A stretch of 42,252 nucleotides of DNA from NCBI GenBank assembly GCA_012518435.1, contig JAAYSG010000015.1:1-42252 (forward strand), read 5' to 3'. Shown piece after piece: positions 15,841 through 22,569 of this stretch (its first letter is position 1; every line of letters starts with the position of its first letter). The position numbers and the translations under genes are program-made. Source of the DNA: Bacillota bacterium. Lineage in GTDB: Bacteria; Bacillota; DTU030. The notes below the pieces were generated by a model. That model saw only the letters and a list, made by a program, of their open reading frames with translations. It ran no database searches and was not told the origin of the DNA.

Positions 15841-15856
15841 GATGGGGGTTGATCCT

Positions 15857-16645
15857 ATGCTTATCGATAGCCACTGCCATATCCAGGACAGGGAGTTTGA
15901 TGCTGACCGGGAGGAGGTTTTGGCCCGGGCCAAGGAGGCGGGGGTTGACCATGTCCTGGCCGTTGGCAGTACCCTGTCCTCTTCCCGGCGGGCCCGGGAT
16001 CTGGCGCAAAAACAGGAGCAGGTCTTCGCCGCCGTGGGCATACACCCCCACAACAGCGCCCATGTGACCGGTGATACCTTTGCCGCCATTAGGGAACTGG
16101 CCGCGGCGGAGAGGGTGGTGGCCTTGGGGGAGATGGGCCTGGACTACTATCGGGACCTATCCCCCCGGAATATTCAGCAGCGGGTTTTTCGTTATCAAAT
16201 TAACTTGGCCAAGGAACTGGGGCTCCCCATCATAATTCACGATCGGGAGGCCCACGGGGATACGGTGGAAATCCTCCGGGAGGAAGGGGCCGGGGAAGTG
16301 GGGGGAGTGCTCCACTGCTTTTCTGGTAGCCTGGAAATGGCCCAGGAATGCATAGACATGGGCTTTTATATTTCCTTGGCCGGGCCCGTAACCTTTGCCA
16401 ACGCCCGGCGCCTGGCCCGGGTGGCGGCGGGACTGCCCTTAGAGCGCCTTTTGCTGGAAACGGATTCCCCCTATTTGACCCCAGTTCCCCACCGGGGAAA
16501 GCGCAATGAACCGGCCTATGTGACCCATGTGGCCGAGGCTGTGGCCCGCCTCAAGGGAATCCCGGTGGCGGAGGTTAAAAGGCAAACCAGGGCCAACACC
16601 ATTGCCCTCTTTGCTTTACCCCTCAGGGCCGAGGGGGATTCCTAG
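15857..16645 (+). CDS. tatD: TatD-family metal-dependent deoxyribonuclease
   Basis: TIM-barrel nuclease (YabD type) acting on DNA 3' ends. 262 aa from ATG 15857, the start that gives the standard MLIDSHCHIQ; the track start at 15803 lies within metG. Metal ligands are visible as HCH (residues 6-8), the Glu of GEMGLDYYRD, His of IIIHDREAHGD, His of GVLHCFSGS and Asp of LLLETDSPYLTP. Probably co-transcribed with metG, as metS-yabD in Bacillus. Confidence 0.95.
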   Translation: MLIDSHCHIQDREFDADREEVLARAKEAGVDHVLAVGSTLSSSRRARDLAQKQEQVFAAVGIHPHNSAHVTGDTFAAIRELAAAERVVALGEMGLDYYRDLSPRNIQQRVFRYQINLAKELGLPIIIHDREAHGDTVEILREEGAGEVGGVLHCFSGSLEMAQECIDMGFYISLAGPVTFANARRLARVAAGLPLERLLLETDSPYLTPVPHRGKRNEPAYVTHVAEAVARLKGIPVAEVKRQTRANTIALFALPLRAEGDS

Positions 16646-16704
16646 CCGGGCCCCGGTACCCGGCCCGCCGAGGCCCCTCCGTGTCCATCTGGGGCAGGGT
16701 GGTG

Positions 16705-16732
16705 TCCCCTGGGCATATACTGGACCAGGGGA
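16705..16732 (+). other. Hairpin after tatD without U-run
   Basis: TCCCCTGG (16705-16712) pairs with CCAGGGGA (16725-16732) around a 12-nt loop. It is followed by TTCTGAGC, not a T-run, so it is either a weak terminator or a processing/stability hairpin. Confidence 0.4.
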
Positions 16733-16749
16733 TTCTGAGCCCGCCTGTA

Positions 16750-16830
16750 AAAATTCACCATTTATGGTTAGTTGACATGATTCTGGAAATAATATAGAAT
16801 GGCTGACATAGCTTTTAAATGGTGAGTTTT
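16750..16830. repeat. 15-bp inverted repeat bracketing the yabE-like promoter
   Basis: AAAATTCACCATTTA (16750-16764) and TAAATGGTGAGTTTT (16816-16830) are inverted copies matching at 14 of 15 positions. They sit on either side of the -35/-10 elements, with the second copy about 20 nt before the start codon. It looks like a pair of regulator sites or a long-loop stem. Confidence 0.65.
16772..16800 (+). promoter_or_regulatory. SigA promoter for the yabE-like gene
   Basis: TTGACA (16772-16777), 17 nt, TAGAAT (16795-16800). It lies between the two arms of the 15-bp inverted repeat. Confidence 0.82.
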
Positions 16831-16850
16831 CCCCGACAAAGGAGGGTTTC

Positions 16851-17876
16851 ATGATGGACGAAAAGCCCGCGCATCTTCAGCCGGGGGGAAAGACCCGCGG
16901 CCGGCGGTCGTGGGGAGGGTTGGTGGGGTTCTTGGCCCTAATGACCTTTTTCTCCCTTTTAGCTCTAGGGTATGGGTGGGCGTTTACGGAGGTAACCCTT
17001 AGTGTCGATGGCCGGGAGCAGGTGGTACGGACACTGCAGGGGGATGTGAGGGGCCTCTTGGCGGAAAAGGATGTTCAGGTCTTGGCCTGCGATATGGTGG
17101 AACCGCATTGGGATATGCCCCTTGAAGAGGGGATGAAGGTGGAGGTTAGGCGGGCGGTGCCCCTTACAATTAGGGTGGATGGGAAGACGGTGGATACTGT
17201 CAGTGGGCAAAAAAATGTCTTGGGAGCCGTGGAGGAAGCAGGTGTTGTCCTGGGGCCCCTGGACCGGTTGCGTCCCCAAGGACAGACTCCCCTGACAGCG
17301 GGAATTGAGATAGAAGTAATTAGGGTGGAGGAAAAGGTAATAAGTGCTGAGGTTGCCATACCCTTTCAGACCCGGCGTTTGAGTGATGATAGTATGCCCC
17401 AAGGGCAATCTAGGCTGGTGCAGGAGGGGCGGGAGGGTTTGGCCCGGCGGCTTGTGTGGTATTTGTATGAAAATGGGGAAAAGGTGGCGGAGGAAATTCT
17501 CACTGAGGATATAATAGAGGAGCCGACGGCCCGGGTTGTGGCAATGGGTACCATTAACACCAGCCGGGGTGGGCCGGATCTGCGTTACAAAAAAATGCTG
17601 AAGATGGAGGCCACGGCCTATGCCCCTGATTCCCGCAGTCTTGGGGTTACCAGCAAGTATACCGCCACGGGGGTTAAGGCGAGGAGGGGAATTGTGGCCG
17701 TTGATCCCCGGGTGATCCCCCTGGGAACAAGGCTGTATGTTTCTGGCTACGGGAAGGGCTTGGCGGCGGATACCGGTGGGGCCATCAAGGGTTATTGTGT
17801 TGACCTATGTTTTGATACCTATGAGGAGGCCGTGCGTTTTGGGCGGCGCCAGGTGGAGGTTTATATACTGGAGTAG
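16851..17876 (+). CDS. YabE-like secreted cell-wall protein (DUF348-G5-3D)
   Basis: 341 aa with an N-terminal membrane anchor or signal (LVGFLALMTFFSLLALGYGWAF, residues 24-45). Two DUF348 repeats follow (VTLSVDGREQVVRTLQGDVRGLL; LTIRVDGKTVDTVSGQKNVLGAV), then a G5-like segment (about 165-240) and a C-terminal 3D domain. The 3D box is AADTGGAIKGYCVDLCFDT, with the three catalytic-type Asp residues also found in Rpf- and MltA-like enzymes. Such proteins are thought to cleave peptidoglycan outside the membrane, as in spore outgrowth or resuscitation. Starts at ATG 16851 or 16854 after AAGGAGGG. Neighbours match Bacillus yabD-yabE-(rnmV)-ksgA, but rnmV is missing. Confidence 0.9.
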   Translation: MMDEKPAHLQPGGKTRGRRSWGGLVGFLALMTFFSLLALGYGWAFTEVTLSVDGREQVVRTLQGDVRGLLAEKDVQVLACDMVEPHWDMPLEEGMKVEVRRAVPLTIRVDGKTVDTVSGQKNVLGAVEEAGVVLGPLDRLRPQGQTPLTAGIEIEVIRVEEKVISAEVAIPFQTRRLSDDSMPQGQSRLVQEGREGLARRLVWYLYENGEKVAEEILTEDIIEEPTARVVAMGTINTSRGGPDLRYKKMLKMEATAYAPDSRSLGVTSKYTATGVKARRGIVAVDPRVIPLGTRLYVSGYGKGLAADTGGAIKGYCVDLCFDTYEEAVRFGRRQVEVYILE

Positions 17877-17903
17877 GGGTGGGGGCCCCTGCTTCTTTTT
17901 TTC
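17875..17903 (+). terminator. Intrinsic terminator after the yabE-like gene
   Basis: AGGGG/CCCCT arms in 17875-17890, overlapping the stop codon, followed by GCTTCTTTTTTTCT. Confidence 0.65.
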
Positions 17904-17918
17904 TGGGCTGGGAAGGGG

Positions 17919-17924
17919 TATAAT
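17919..17924 (+). promoter_or_regulatory. Possible -10 element upstream of the structured RNA
   Basis: TATAAT is at 17919-17924. The position 17 nt upstream is T-rich (TTTTTT) and a poor -35. If used, transcription would begin about 30 nt before the first helix of the candidate RNA. Confidence 0.3.
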
Positions 17925-17959
17925 GGATGGAGATGGATGATATTGGTTAATTATTCAAA

Positions 17960-18410
17960 TTTAGAGGTCGGGGAACACCCCCTTACAGCCGGAGACAAGG
18001 ACGAATGAGCTCCGGCTCCTTCGGGCAGGGACAGAACTCACCCCTTCGGGGTTCAAACATGCTGTCCCTGACTTCCCCCTTCGGCGCCTCCGCTCTTTGA
18101 TTCAATGTCTCAAGGCTGTTTTGGGTGTGTTCCCACGACTCCCTTTTGAGTAAGTAGGGGATAATTTCCAGTGCAGGGCTAATACCAAGATGCGGTTTCC
18201 ATGGGGAGTGGCATATCTGGTGAAGCGATATTTCGAGGGGCGGCTAAGGGAACTTGCGACGGTTCCGCGGAACGGCGGGGCGGAAGACATGGACGTCTGA
18301 AGCCGCCCCCGGGGCATGGACGCCCCGTGGGCGGGGACCCCGCCGTTCAAGGAACCGGAGCGTTAGTTCCCTCCGCCCGGAGAATTTAGCGCGCAACCAG
18401 ATATGCCCTA
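17960..18410 (+). ncRNA. Candidate large structured RNA (or palindromic element) upstream of ksgA, family not recognised
   Basis: This 627-nt gap has no credible gene but dense complementarity. 5' domain: GAGG (17964) with CCTC (18087), GGGGAA (17970) with TTCCCC (18073), AGCCGGAG (17987) with CTCCGGCT (18010), and CAGGGACAG (18026) with CTGTCCCTG (18062) around a UUCG hairpin. Middle: TGGG/CCCA inside CTCAA/TTGAG (18110-18150), and ACTCCC (18137) with GGGAGT (18204). 3' domain: a long rod closed by GGCATATCTGGT (18210-18221) with ACCAGATATGCC (18396-18407), then GGGCGG/CCGCCC, AGGGAACT/AGTTCCCT, CGGTTCC/GGAACCG and GAACGGCGGGG/CCCCGCCGTTC, topped by two hairpins with loop ATGGAC. No terminator follows, so it may be a long leader of ksgA. 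I could not match it to RNase P, tmRNA, SRP, 6S, T-box or group II intron signatures. A transposon-derived palindrome is the main alternative. Confidence 0.55.
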
Positions 18411-18503
18411 CCCAGTATGTATGTGGCTCTTTGGGAGTGTTACCCCGGTAAGCCAGTGGTAAATATAGGGGCGGAAATCTTCGTCTCATCGGGAGGAATT
18501 GTT

Positions 18504-19376
18504 ATGGATGGCCCGCAGTTGACATCACCCCGGCTGGTGAGGGAGATATTGCAAAGGCACAAGCTGGTCCCCAACAAAGGGCTGGGGCAGAATTTTTTGA
18601 TCGATAAAAACATCTTGGCCAAGATAATAGCCGCGGTGAAGATAAAACCTGAGGATACCATTTTGGAGGTCGGGCCGGGCCTGGGGGTCCTGACGAGTCC
18701 CTTGGCAGCCCGGGCGGGGCGGGTGGTGGCCGTGGAAGTGGACAAGGGTCTCATCCCCCCTTTAAGGGAAAACCTAGGGGCCTACCCCAATGTAAAAATA
18801 GTCCAAGGGGATATTTTAAAAATATCCTTGGCGAGTTTGGTGGAGGATATTAATACCCCCCTCAAGGTGGTGGCCAACTTGCCCTATTACATTACCTCGG
18901 CGGTAATAATGACCCTTCTCACCGGCCCCCTAAATTTGCAGTGTATGGTCTTGATGGTGCAGCGGGAGGTGGCCCAAAGGCTCTTGGCGGTGCCCGGTAC
19001 CAAGGATTACGGTATCCTCACCGCCGCCGTGGGTTATTACACAGTGCCGGAAATAATTGCCCCTGTCCCCAGGACGGTTTTTTATCCCAGTCCCGCCGTG
19101 GATTCAGCCGTGGTACGCCTGCGGGTGCGGGAATCCCCTCCGGTGGAGGTGGAGGATGAGGGGCTCTTCTTTCGTCTTATTCGGGGTGCCTTCGGCCAAA
19201 GGCGCAAGACCCTTTTAAACAGCCTGGGGGGGGAATTTAAGGGAGAGTACACCAGGGAGGAACTTGCCCGGTTTTTATTAGAGGCACAAATTGGGAAAAA
19301 ACGACGGGGTGAGACCTTAAATTTAGAGGAATTTGCCCGTTTGGAAAGAATTATTAAAAATAGGGGTAAAAAATAG
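18504..19376 (+). CDS. ksgA: 16S rRNA dimethyladenosine transferase
   Basis: Dimethylates A1518 and A1519 of 16S rRNA, a late 30S assembly step. 290 aa from ATG 18504, which has GGGAGG about 10 nt upstream; the track ORF from 18417 adds 29 residues unlike the family. Motifs: GLGQNFLIDKNIL, SAM-site LEVGPGLGVLT, acidic AVEVDKGL, and the catalytic NLPYYIT. The C-terminal part with RRKTLLNSL is typical. Its upstream region is the candidate structured RNA. Confidence 0.96.
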   Translation: MDGPQLTSPRLVREILQRHKLVPNKGLGQNFLIDKNILAKIIAAVKIKPEDTILEVGPGLGVLTSPLAARAGRVVAVEVDKGLIPPLRENLGAYPNVKIVQGDILKISLASLVEDINTPLKVVANLPYYITSAVIMTLLTGPLNLQCMVLMVQREVAQRLLAVPGTKDYGILTAAVGYYTVPEIIAPVPRTVFYPSPAVDSAVVRLRVRESPPVEVEDEGLFFRLIRGAFGQRRKTLLNSLGGEFKGEYTREELARFLLEAQIGKKRRGETLNLEEFARLERIIKNRGKK

Positions 19377-19421
19377 ATAAGGGGAAAAATTTGCCCCTAC
19401 GCACTGCCAAGGGGGAATTGT

Positions 19422-19901
19422 GTGAAAAGGGAATTTAAAAGTCCAAGCAAGGGGCCCATGTCCTTTCGGGAAGTCTTTGCCGATCTCATTACCTATGTGG
19501 AGGAAATGCCCAAGTTTAATTACCGGCTCATCATAGGTACCGATTCGCAAAATCGGGATGAGGAGTCGGTATTTGTCACGGCCATTGTCATCCACCGGGA
19601 AGGGAAGGGGGCCCGTTACTTTTACAGCAAAAGACAGCGGGAGAAGATCTACAGCCTGCGGCAGCGAATTTTTTATGAAGCCTCCCTGAGCCTGGACGTG
19701 GCCAGCCGCTTAACGGCCCTTCTGGCCGAAAGCGGGGACCACGATTTGAACATCGAGGTCCACCTGGATGTGGGTAAGGTGGGGGAGACAAAGGATATGA
19801 TCAGGGAAATAGTGGGCATGGTGGCGGGCAGTGGCTTTAATGCCAAAATCAAACCCGATTCTTATGGTGCATCCACCGTGGCCGATAAATATACCAAGTG
19901 A
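19422..19901 (+). CDS. YkuK-like ribonuclease-H-fold protein (DUF458)
   Basis: 159-aa protein of the YkuK family, predicted to have an RNase H-like fold; the cellular role is unknown. Typical features are IIGTDSQ (near residue 39) with the acidic residue expected in the active site, IEVHLDVG (near 110) and the closing KPDSYGASTVADKYT. Start GTG 19422 with AAGGGGG upstream. It follows ksgA by 45 nt and is probably in the same transcript. It ends just before the serine T-box promoter. Confidence 0.85.
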   Translation: MKREFKSPSKGPMSFREVFADLITYVEEMPKFNYRLIIGTDSQNRDEESVFVTAIVIHREGKGARYFYSKRQREKIYSLRQRIFYEASLSLDVASRLTALLAESGDHDLNIEVHLDVGKVGETKDMIREIVGMVAGSGFNAKIKPDSYGASTVADKYTK

Positions 19902-19923
19902 TAAAAAAATAACAAATAAAACC

Positions 19924-19952
19924 TTGTATTTTTTCCAACTTTGTGGTAGGAT
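19924..19952 (+). promoter_or_regulatory. Candidate SigA promoter of the serine T-box operon
   Basis: TTGTAT (19924-19929), 17 nt, TAGGAT (19947-19952), about 30 nt before the first T-box helix. Confidence 0.55.
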
Positions 19953-19979
19953 ATTAGGCAATATAGGAAATCTTTTTCC

Positions 19980-20211
19980 CATGCAGGGGAGCAGTACCTG
20001 GTTCAACCCCTAGAAGAGAGCCGGTGGCAGGTGAAAACCGGTAGGGGAAGCAGGGAATCCGCCCCGAAGGAAGTCCCGCCGAAACAAAGTAAGTGGGACC
20101 GGCCCAGCCCGTTATAGCTGTTGAGGGGATCATGATCTGTCATGATCAACCTGGGTGGCACCGCGGGAAAACTCCCGTCCCATGTTTGGGGCGAGGGTTT
20201 TTTGTTTTTTT
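19980..20211 (+). promoter_or_regulatory. T-box riboswitch, serine (specifier UCC)
   Basis: Stem I: GGGG (19986-19989) pairs with CCCC after the specifier loop. The loop has AGTA on one side and GGGAATCCG on the other, placing the codon TCC at 20058-20060 (one nt after GGA, where GAA is usual). AGAGAGCCGG marks the distal stem I. The T-box GGGTGGCACCGCGG is at 20153-20166. Terminator: CTCCCGTCCC with GGGGCGAGGG, followed by TTTTTTGTTTTTTT to 20211. UCC is a Ser codon, matching the SerA gene in the operon. Confidence 0.92.
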
Positions 20212-20241
20212 AGTTTAAATGATATGGAAGGGGATAGGACA

Positions 20242-21411
20242 GTGGCCAAGGACAAGGAGTACTTATTTATTCCCGGACCGACACCGGTCCCCCCACAGGT
20301 GATGACGGCGATGACCAAACCCATTATTGGCCATCGCAGTGGGGAATTTTCCCGCCTTTATCGGGATCTGGTGAAAAAAATGCAGAAGGTATATCAAACA
20401 GAAAATGATCTATTTATTCTCAGCAACTCTGGAACGGGAGCCATGGAAATGGCCCTGGCCAATACAGTCAATCCGGGGGAAAAGGTACTGTCTTTGGTAA
20501 CAGGTCACTTTGCCCAACGCTTTAACCGGATAGCAACTGTCCTGGGGGCCGATGTTGATACATTGGACTTTCCCTGGGGGGGTCCCGTGGACCTGGATAT
20601 GGTGGAAAATAAATTGCGGCAGGAAAATTATCGGGCCGTTCTTGTTACCCATAATGAAACCTCAACGGGGGTTATTAACGACCTGGCCGCCTTGGGGCAG
20701 CTAACGGCCCAGACCGATGCCCTCCTCCTGGTGGATGCGGTAAGTTCCCTGGGCGGGGCAGATATTAAAACCGATGAATACCAGCTGGACCTGGTGGTGA
20801 CCTCCTCCCAAAAGGCCCTGATGCTGCCGCCGGGTTTGGCGGCCATTTCCGTTAGTTCCAAGGCCTGGGAGCGGGTGGAAAAATGTAAGGCCAGAACCGT
20901 CTACTTCTCCCTGGCCGACTATCGGCAGCTAATTGCCAAGGGGCATACCCCCTGGACACCGGCCGTCGGCCTCCTCTACGGCCTGGAGGCAGCCCTGGAT
21001 ATGATTCTGGCCGAGGGGTTGGAAGAGGTTTTCCGCCGCCACCAAAGGTTGGCCCAAGCGGTGCGGGCGGGGATGAGGGCCCTGGGCCTGAAGGTGGTGG
21101 CCCCGGAGGAGTGTGCTTCCCCCACGGTAACGGCGGTGTGGGCGCCGGAGGGGGTAAATCCCGATGAACTGCGCCGGTTTTTACGGGAGGAGCTGGGGGT
21201 TTACATGTCGGGTGGCAAGGGTAGTTTGGCCGGGAAGGTTTTTCGTTTTGGCCATATGGGCTATGTGGGAGAATTTGATATTATTACTGGGCTGGCAGCG
21301 GTGGAAATGGGCCTGGCAAAGTTGGGCCGGGGGGTACAGTTGGGTGCCGGTGTGGCAGCGGCCCAGGAGCTATTATTGCATACATTGGGAAAAGGGGGTA
21401 GGAAAGGGTGA
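20242..21411 (+). CDS. Class V PLP aminotransferase (serine/alanine-glyoxylate aminotransferase family)
   Basis: 389 aa from GTG 20242, which follows GGAAGGGGATAGGACA; earlier in-frame codons lie in the leader RNA. Family features: FIPGPTPVPPQV and IGHRSGEF at the N-terminus, NSGTGAMEMAL, VTHNETSTGV, VDAVSSLGG, and the PLP-binding Lys in VVTSSQKALMLPPG. Family members use serine, alanine or glyoxylate. Placed behind a Ser T-box and overlapping serA by 4 nt, it most likely supplies the transamination step of serine synthesis (3-phosphohydroxypyruvate or hydroxypyruvate), replacing SerC. That role is inferred from context. Confidence 0.9.
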   Translation: MAKDKEYLFIPGPTPVPPQVMTAMTKPIIGHRSGEFSRLYRDLVKKMQKVYQTENDLFILSNSGTGAMEMALANTVNPGEKVLSLVTGHFAQRFNRIATVLGADVDTLDFPWGGPVDLDMVENKLRQENYRAVLVTHNETSTGVINDLAALGQLTAQTDALLLVDAVSSLGGADIKTDEYQLDLVVTSSQKALMLPPGLAAISVSSKAWERVEKCKARTVYFSLADYRQLIAKGHTPWTPAVGLLYGLEAALDMILAEGLEEVFRRHQRLAQAVRAGMRALGLKVVAPEECASPTVTAVWAPEGVNPDELRRFLREELGVYMSGGKGSLAGKVFRFGHMGYVGEFDIITGLAAVEMGLAKLGRGVQLGAGVAAAQELLLHTLGKGGRKG

Positions 21412-22385
21412 AAATCTTAGCCTTGGATGGTATTGCCGCTGATGGGATTAGCTACCTGCAGGAACGTGGTTTTAGTGTGGATAGGGGGCCATCCCAATCG
21501 GAGGAAGAATTAGCCCAAATACTCCCCCCTTATGCCGCCCTCCTGGTGCGCAGTGGCACCCGGGTGACGGATAGGGTTTTGGCCAGGGCCAGAAAGTTGC
21601 GGGTTATTGGCCGGGCCGGGGTTGGTGTGGATAATATCGATGTGATGGGAGCCGCCCGCCGGGGTATTCAGGTGGTTAACTCTCCCTGTGGCAACACGGT
21701 GGCGGCCGCCGAACATACCATGGGTCTCCTCCTCTCCTTGGCGCGGAATATCCCCCGGGCCGATGAACAGTTGCGCCACGGCCGCTGGGAGCGCAAGACA
21801 CTGGGTGGGGTGGAATTGGCCGGCAAGGTTTTGGGAATTTTGGGTTTGGGTAAGGTGGGAACCGCCGTGGCCCAGAGGGCCCGGGCCTTTGAAATGAAGA
21901 TCATTGGCCATGATCCCTATCTCTGTGGCGACAAGGTGCGGGGGCTGGGGGTGGAGTTGTTGGGTTTAAGGGATGTATTGCAGCGGGCGGATTTTATCAC
22001 CCTTCACCTGCCCCTGACCCAGGAAACCCGCCACCTCATCGGGCCGGAACTTTTGGCCCTCTTAAAGCCCACGGCCATGCTTATAAATGTGGCCCGGGGG
22101 GGTATCATCCGCGAGGATGCCCTCTGTGAGGCCCTTAAGGCCGGGAGGCTGGCCGGGGCAGCCCTGGATGTCTTTGAAGAGGAGCCGGCAGTAAAAAATC
22201 CCCTCTGTAACTTGGACAATGTTATTGTTACCCCCCACCTGGGAGCCTCCACGGGGGAGGCCCAGGTCAGGGTGGCCATGGAGGTGGCCAAGGATGTGGC
22301 TGGTATCCTCAGGGGACAGCCACCGCTCAATCCGGTCAACCGTCCTGTCAATGGGGTTTGTAAGTTAAAAAGTGCAATCCTCTAG
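21408..22385 (+). CDS. serA: Short D-3-phosphoglycerate dehydrogenase
   Basis: Oxidises 3-phosphoglycerate to 3-phosphohydroxypyruvate with NAD, the first step of serine synthesis. Start GTG 21408 overlaps the upstream stop (GTGA). The 325 aa contain the catalytic and Rossmann domains only: GRAGVGVDNID, the nucleotide loop GILGLGKVGTAVAQ, catalytic Arg in NVARGGIIRED, Glu in FEEEPA, His in VTPHLGAST. The C-terminal regulatory ASB/ACT domains of long SerA (~525 aa) are absent, so serine feedback at the enzyme is unlikely; control by the T-box could take its place. Other 2-hydroxyacid dehydrogenases are similar, but the T-box supports SerA. Confidence 0.88.
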   Translation: MKILALDGIAADGISYLQERGFSVDRGPSQSEEELAQILPPYAALLVRSGTRVTDRVLARARKLRVIGRAGVGVDNIDVMGAARRGIQVVNSPCGNTVAAAEHTMGLLLSLARNIPRADEQLRHGRWERKTLGGVELAGKVLGILGLGKVGTAVAQRARAFEMKIIGHDPYLCGDKVRGLGVELLGLRDVLQRADFITLHLPLTQETRHLIGPELLALLKPTAMLINVARGGIIREDALCEALKAGRLAGAALDVFEEEPAVKNPLCNLDNVIVTPHLGASTGEAQVRVAMEVAKDVAGILRGQPPLNPVNRPVNGVCKLKSAIL

Positions 22386-22417
22386 CTGGTTAAAATTTGC
22401 GCCGCCAATCCCTTCCA

Positions 22418-22453
22418 CCCCTAATTGCCATCCCCGGGGGTGGCAATTAGGGG
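22418..22453. repeat. 18-bp-arm palindrome after serA
   Basis: CCCCTAATTGCCATCCCC (22418-22435) is followed with no spacer by its inverted copy GGGGGTGGCAATTAGGGG (22436-22453), with one T-G position. As RNA it forms a very stable hairpin, but GATGGGGAGG and not a T-run follows. It may end the serA transcript inefficiently or act as a DNA site. Confidence 0.65.
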
Positions 22454-22468
22454 ATGGGGAGGAACCTT

Positions 22469-22514
22469 GCCCACCTTTACCAAGGTGGGCATTGTGGTAT
22501 ATCCGTGCTATAAT
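22469..22514 (+). promoter_or_regulatory. Extended -10 promoter with overlapping inverted repeat, upstream of the alcohol dehydrogenase
   Basis: TGCTATAAT (TATAAT at 22509-22514) is an extended -10 element. The -35 position reads TGGGCA. GCCCACCTT (from 22469) and AAGGTGGGC (to 22490), separated by TACC, form a perfect 9-bp inverted repeat that covers the -35. That is the layout of an operator, though a hairpin terminator for upstream transcripts is the alternative. Confidence 0.5.
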
Positions 22515-22569
22515 TGTTTTAGGCAAATATTGTCAGGGGATATAATTATAAAAAAAGGGGGCTGTAAAT

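Noticed and set aside
17877-18503. Candidate RNA as RNase P RNA, tmRNA, SRP RNA, 6S RNA or group II intron
   Set aside because: None of the diagnostic sequences (e.g. GAGGAAAGUCC of RNase P, the SRP tetraloop region, the intron domain V hairpin) is present, so it is left unassigned.
18417-18503. 29-residue N-terminal extension of KsgA in the ORF track
   Set aside because: ATG 18504 has a good ribosome site and gives the normal KsgA beginning; the extension resembles no family sequence.
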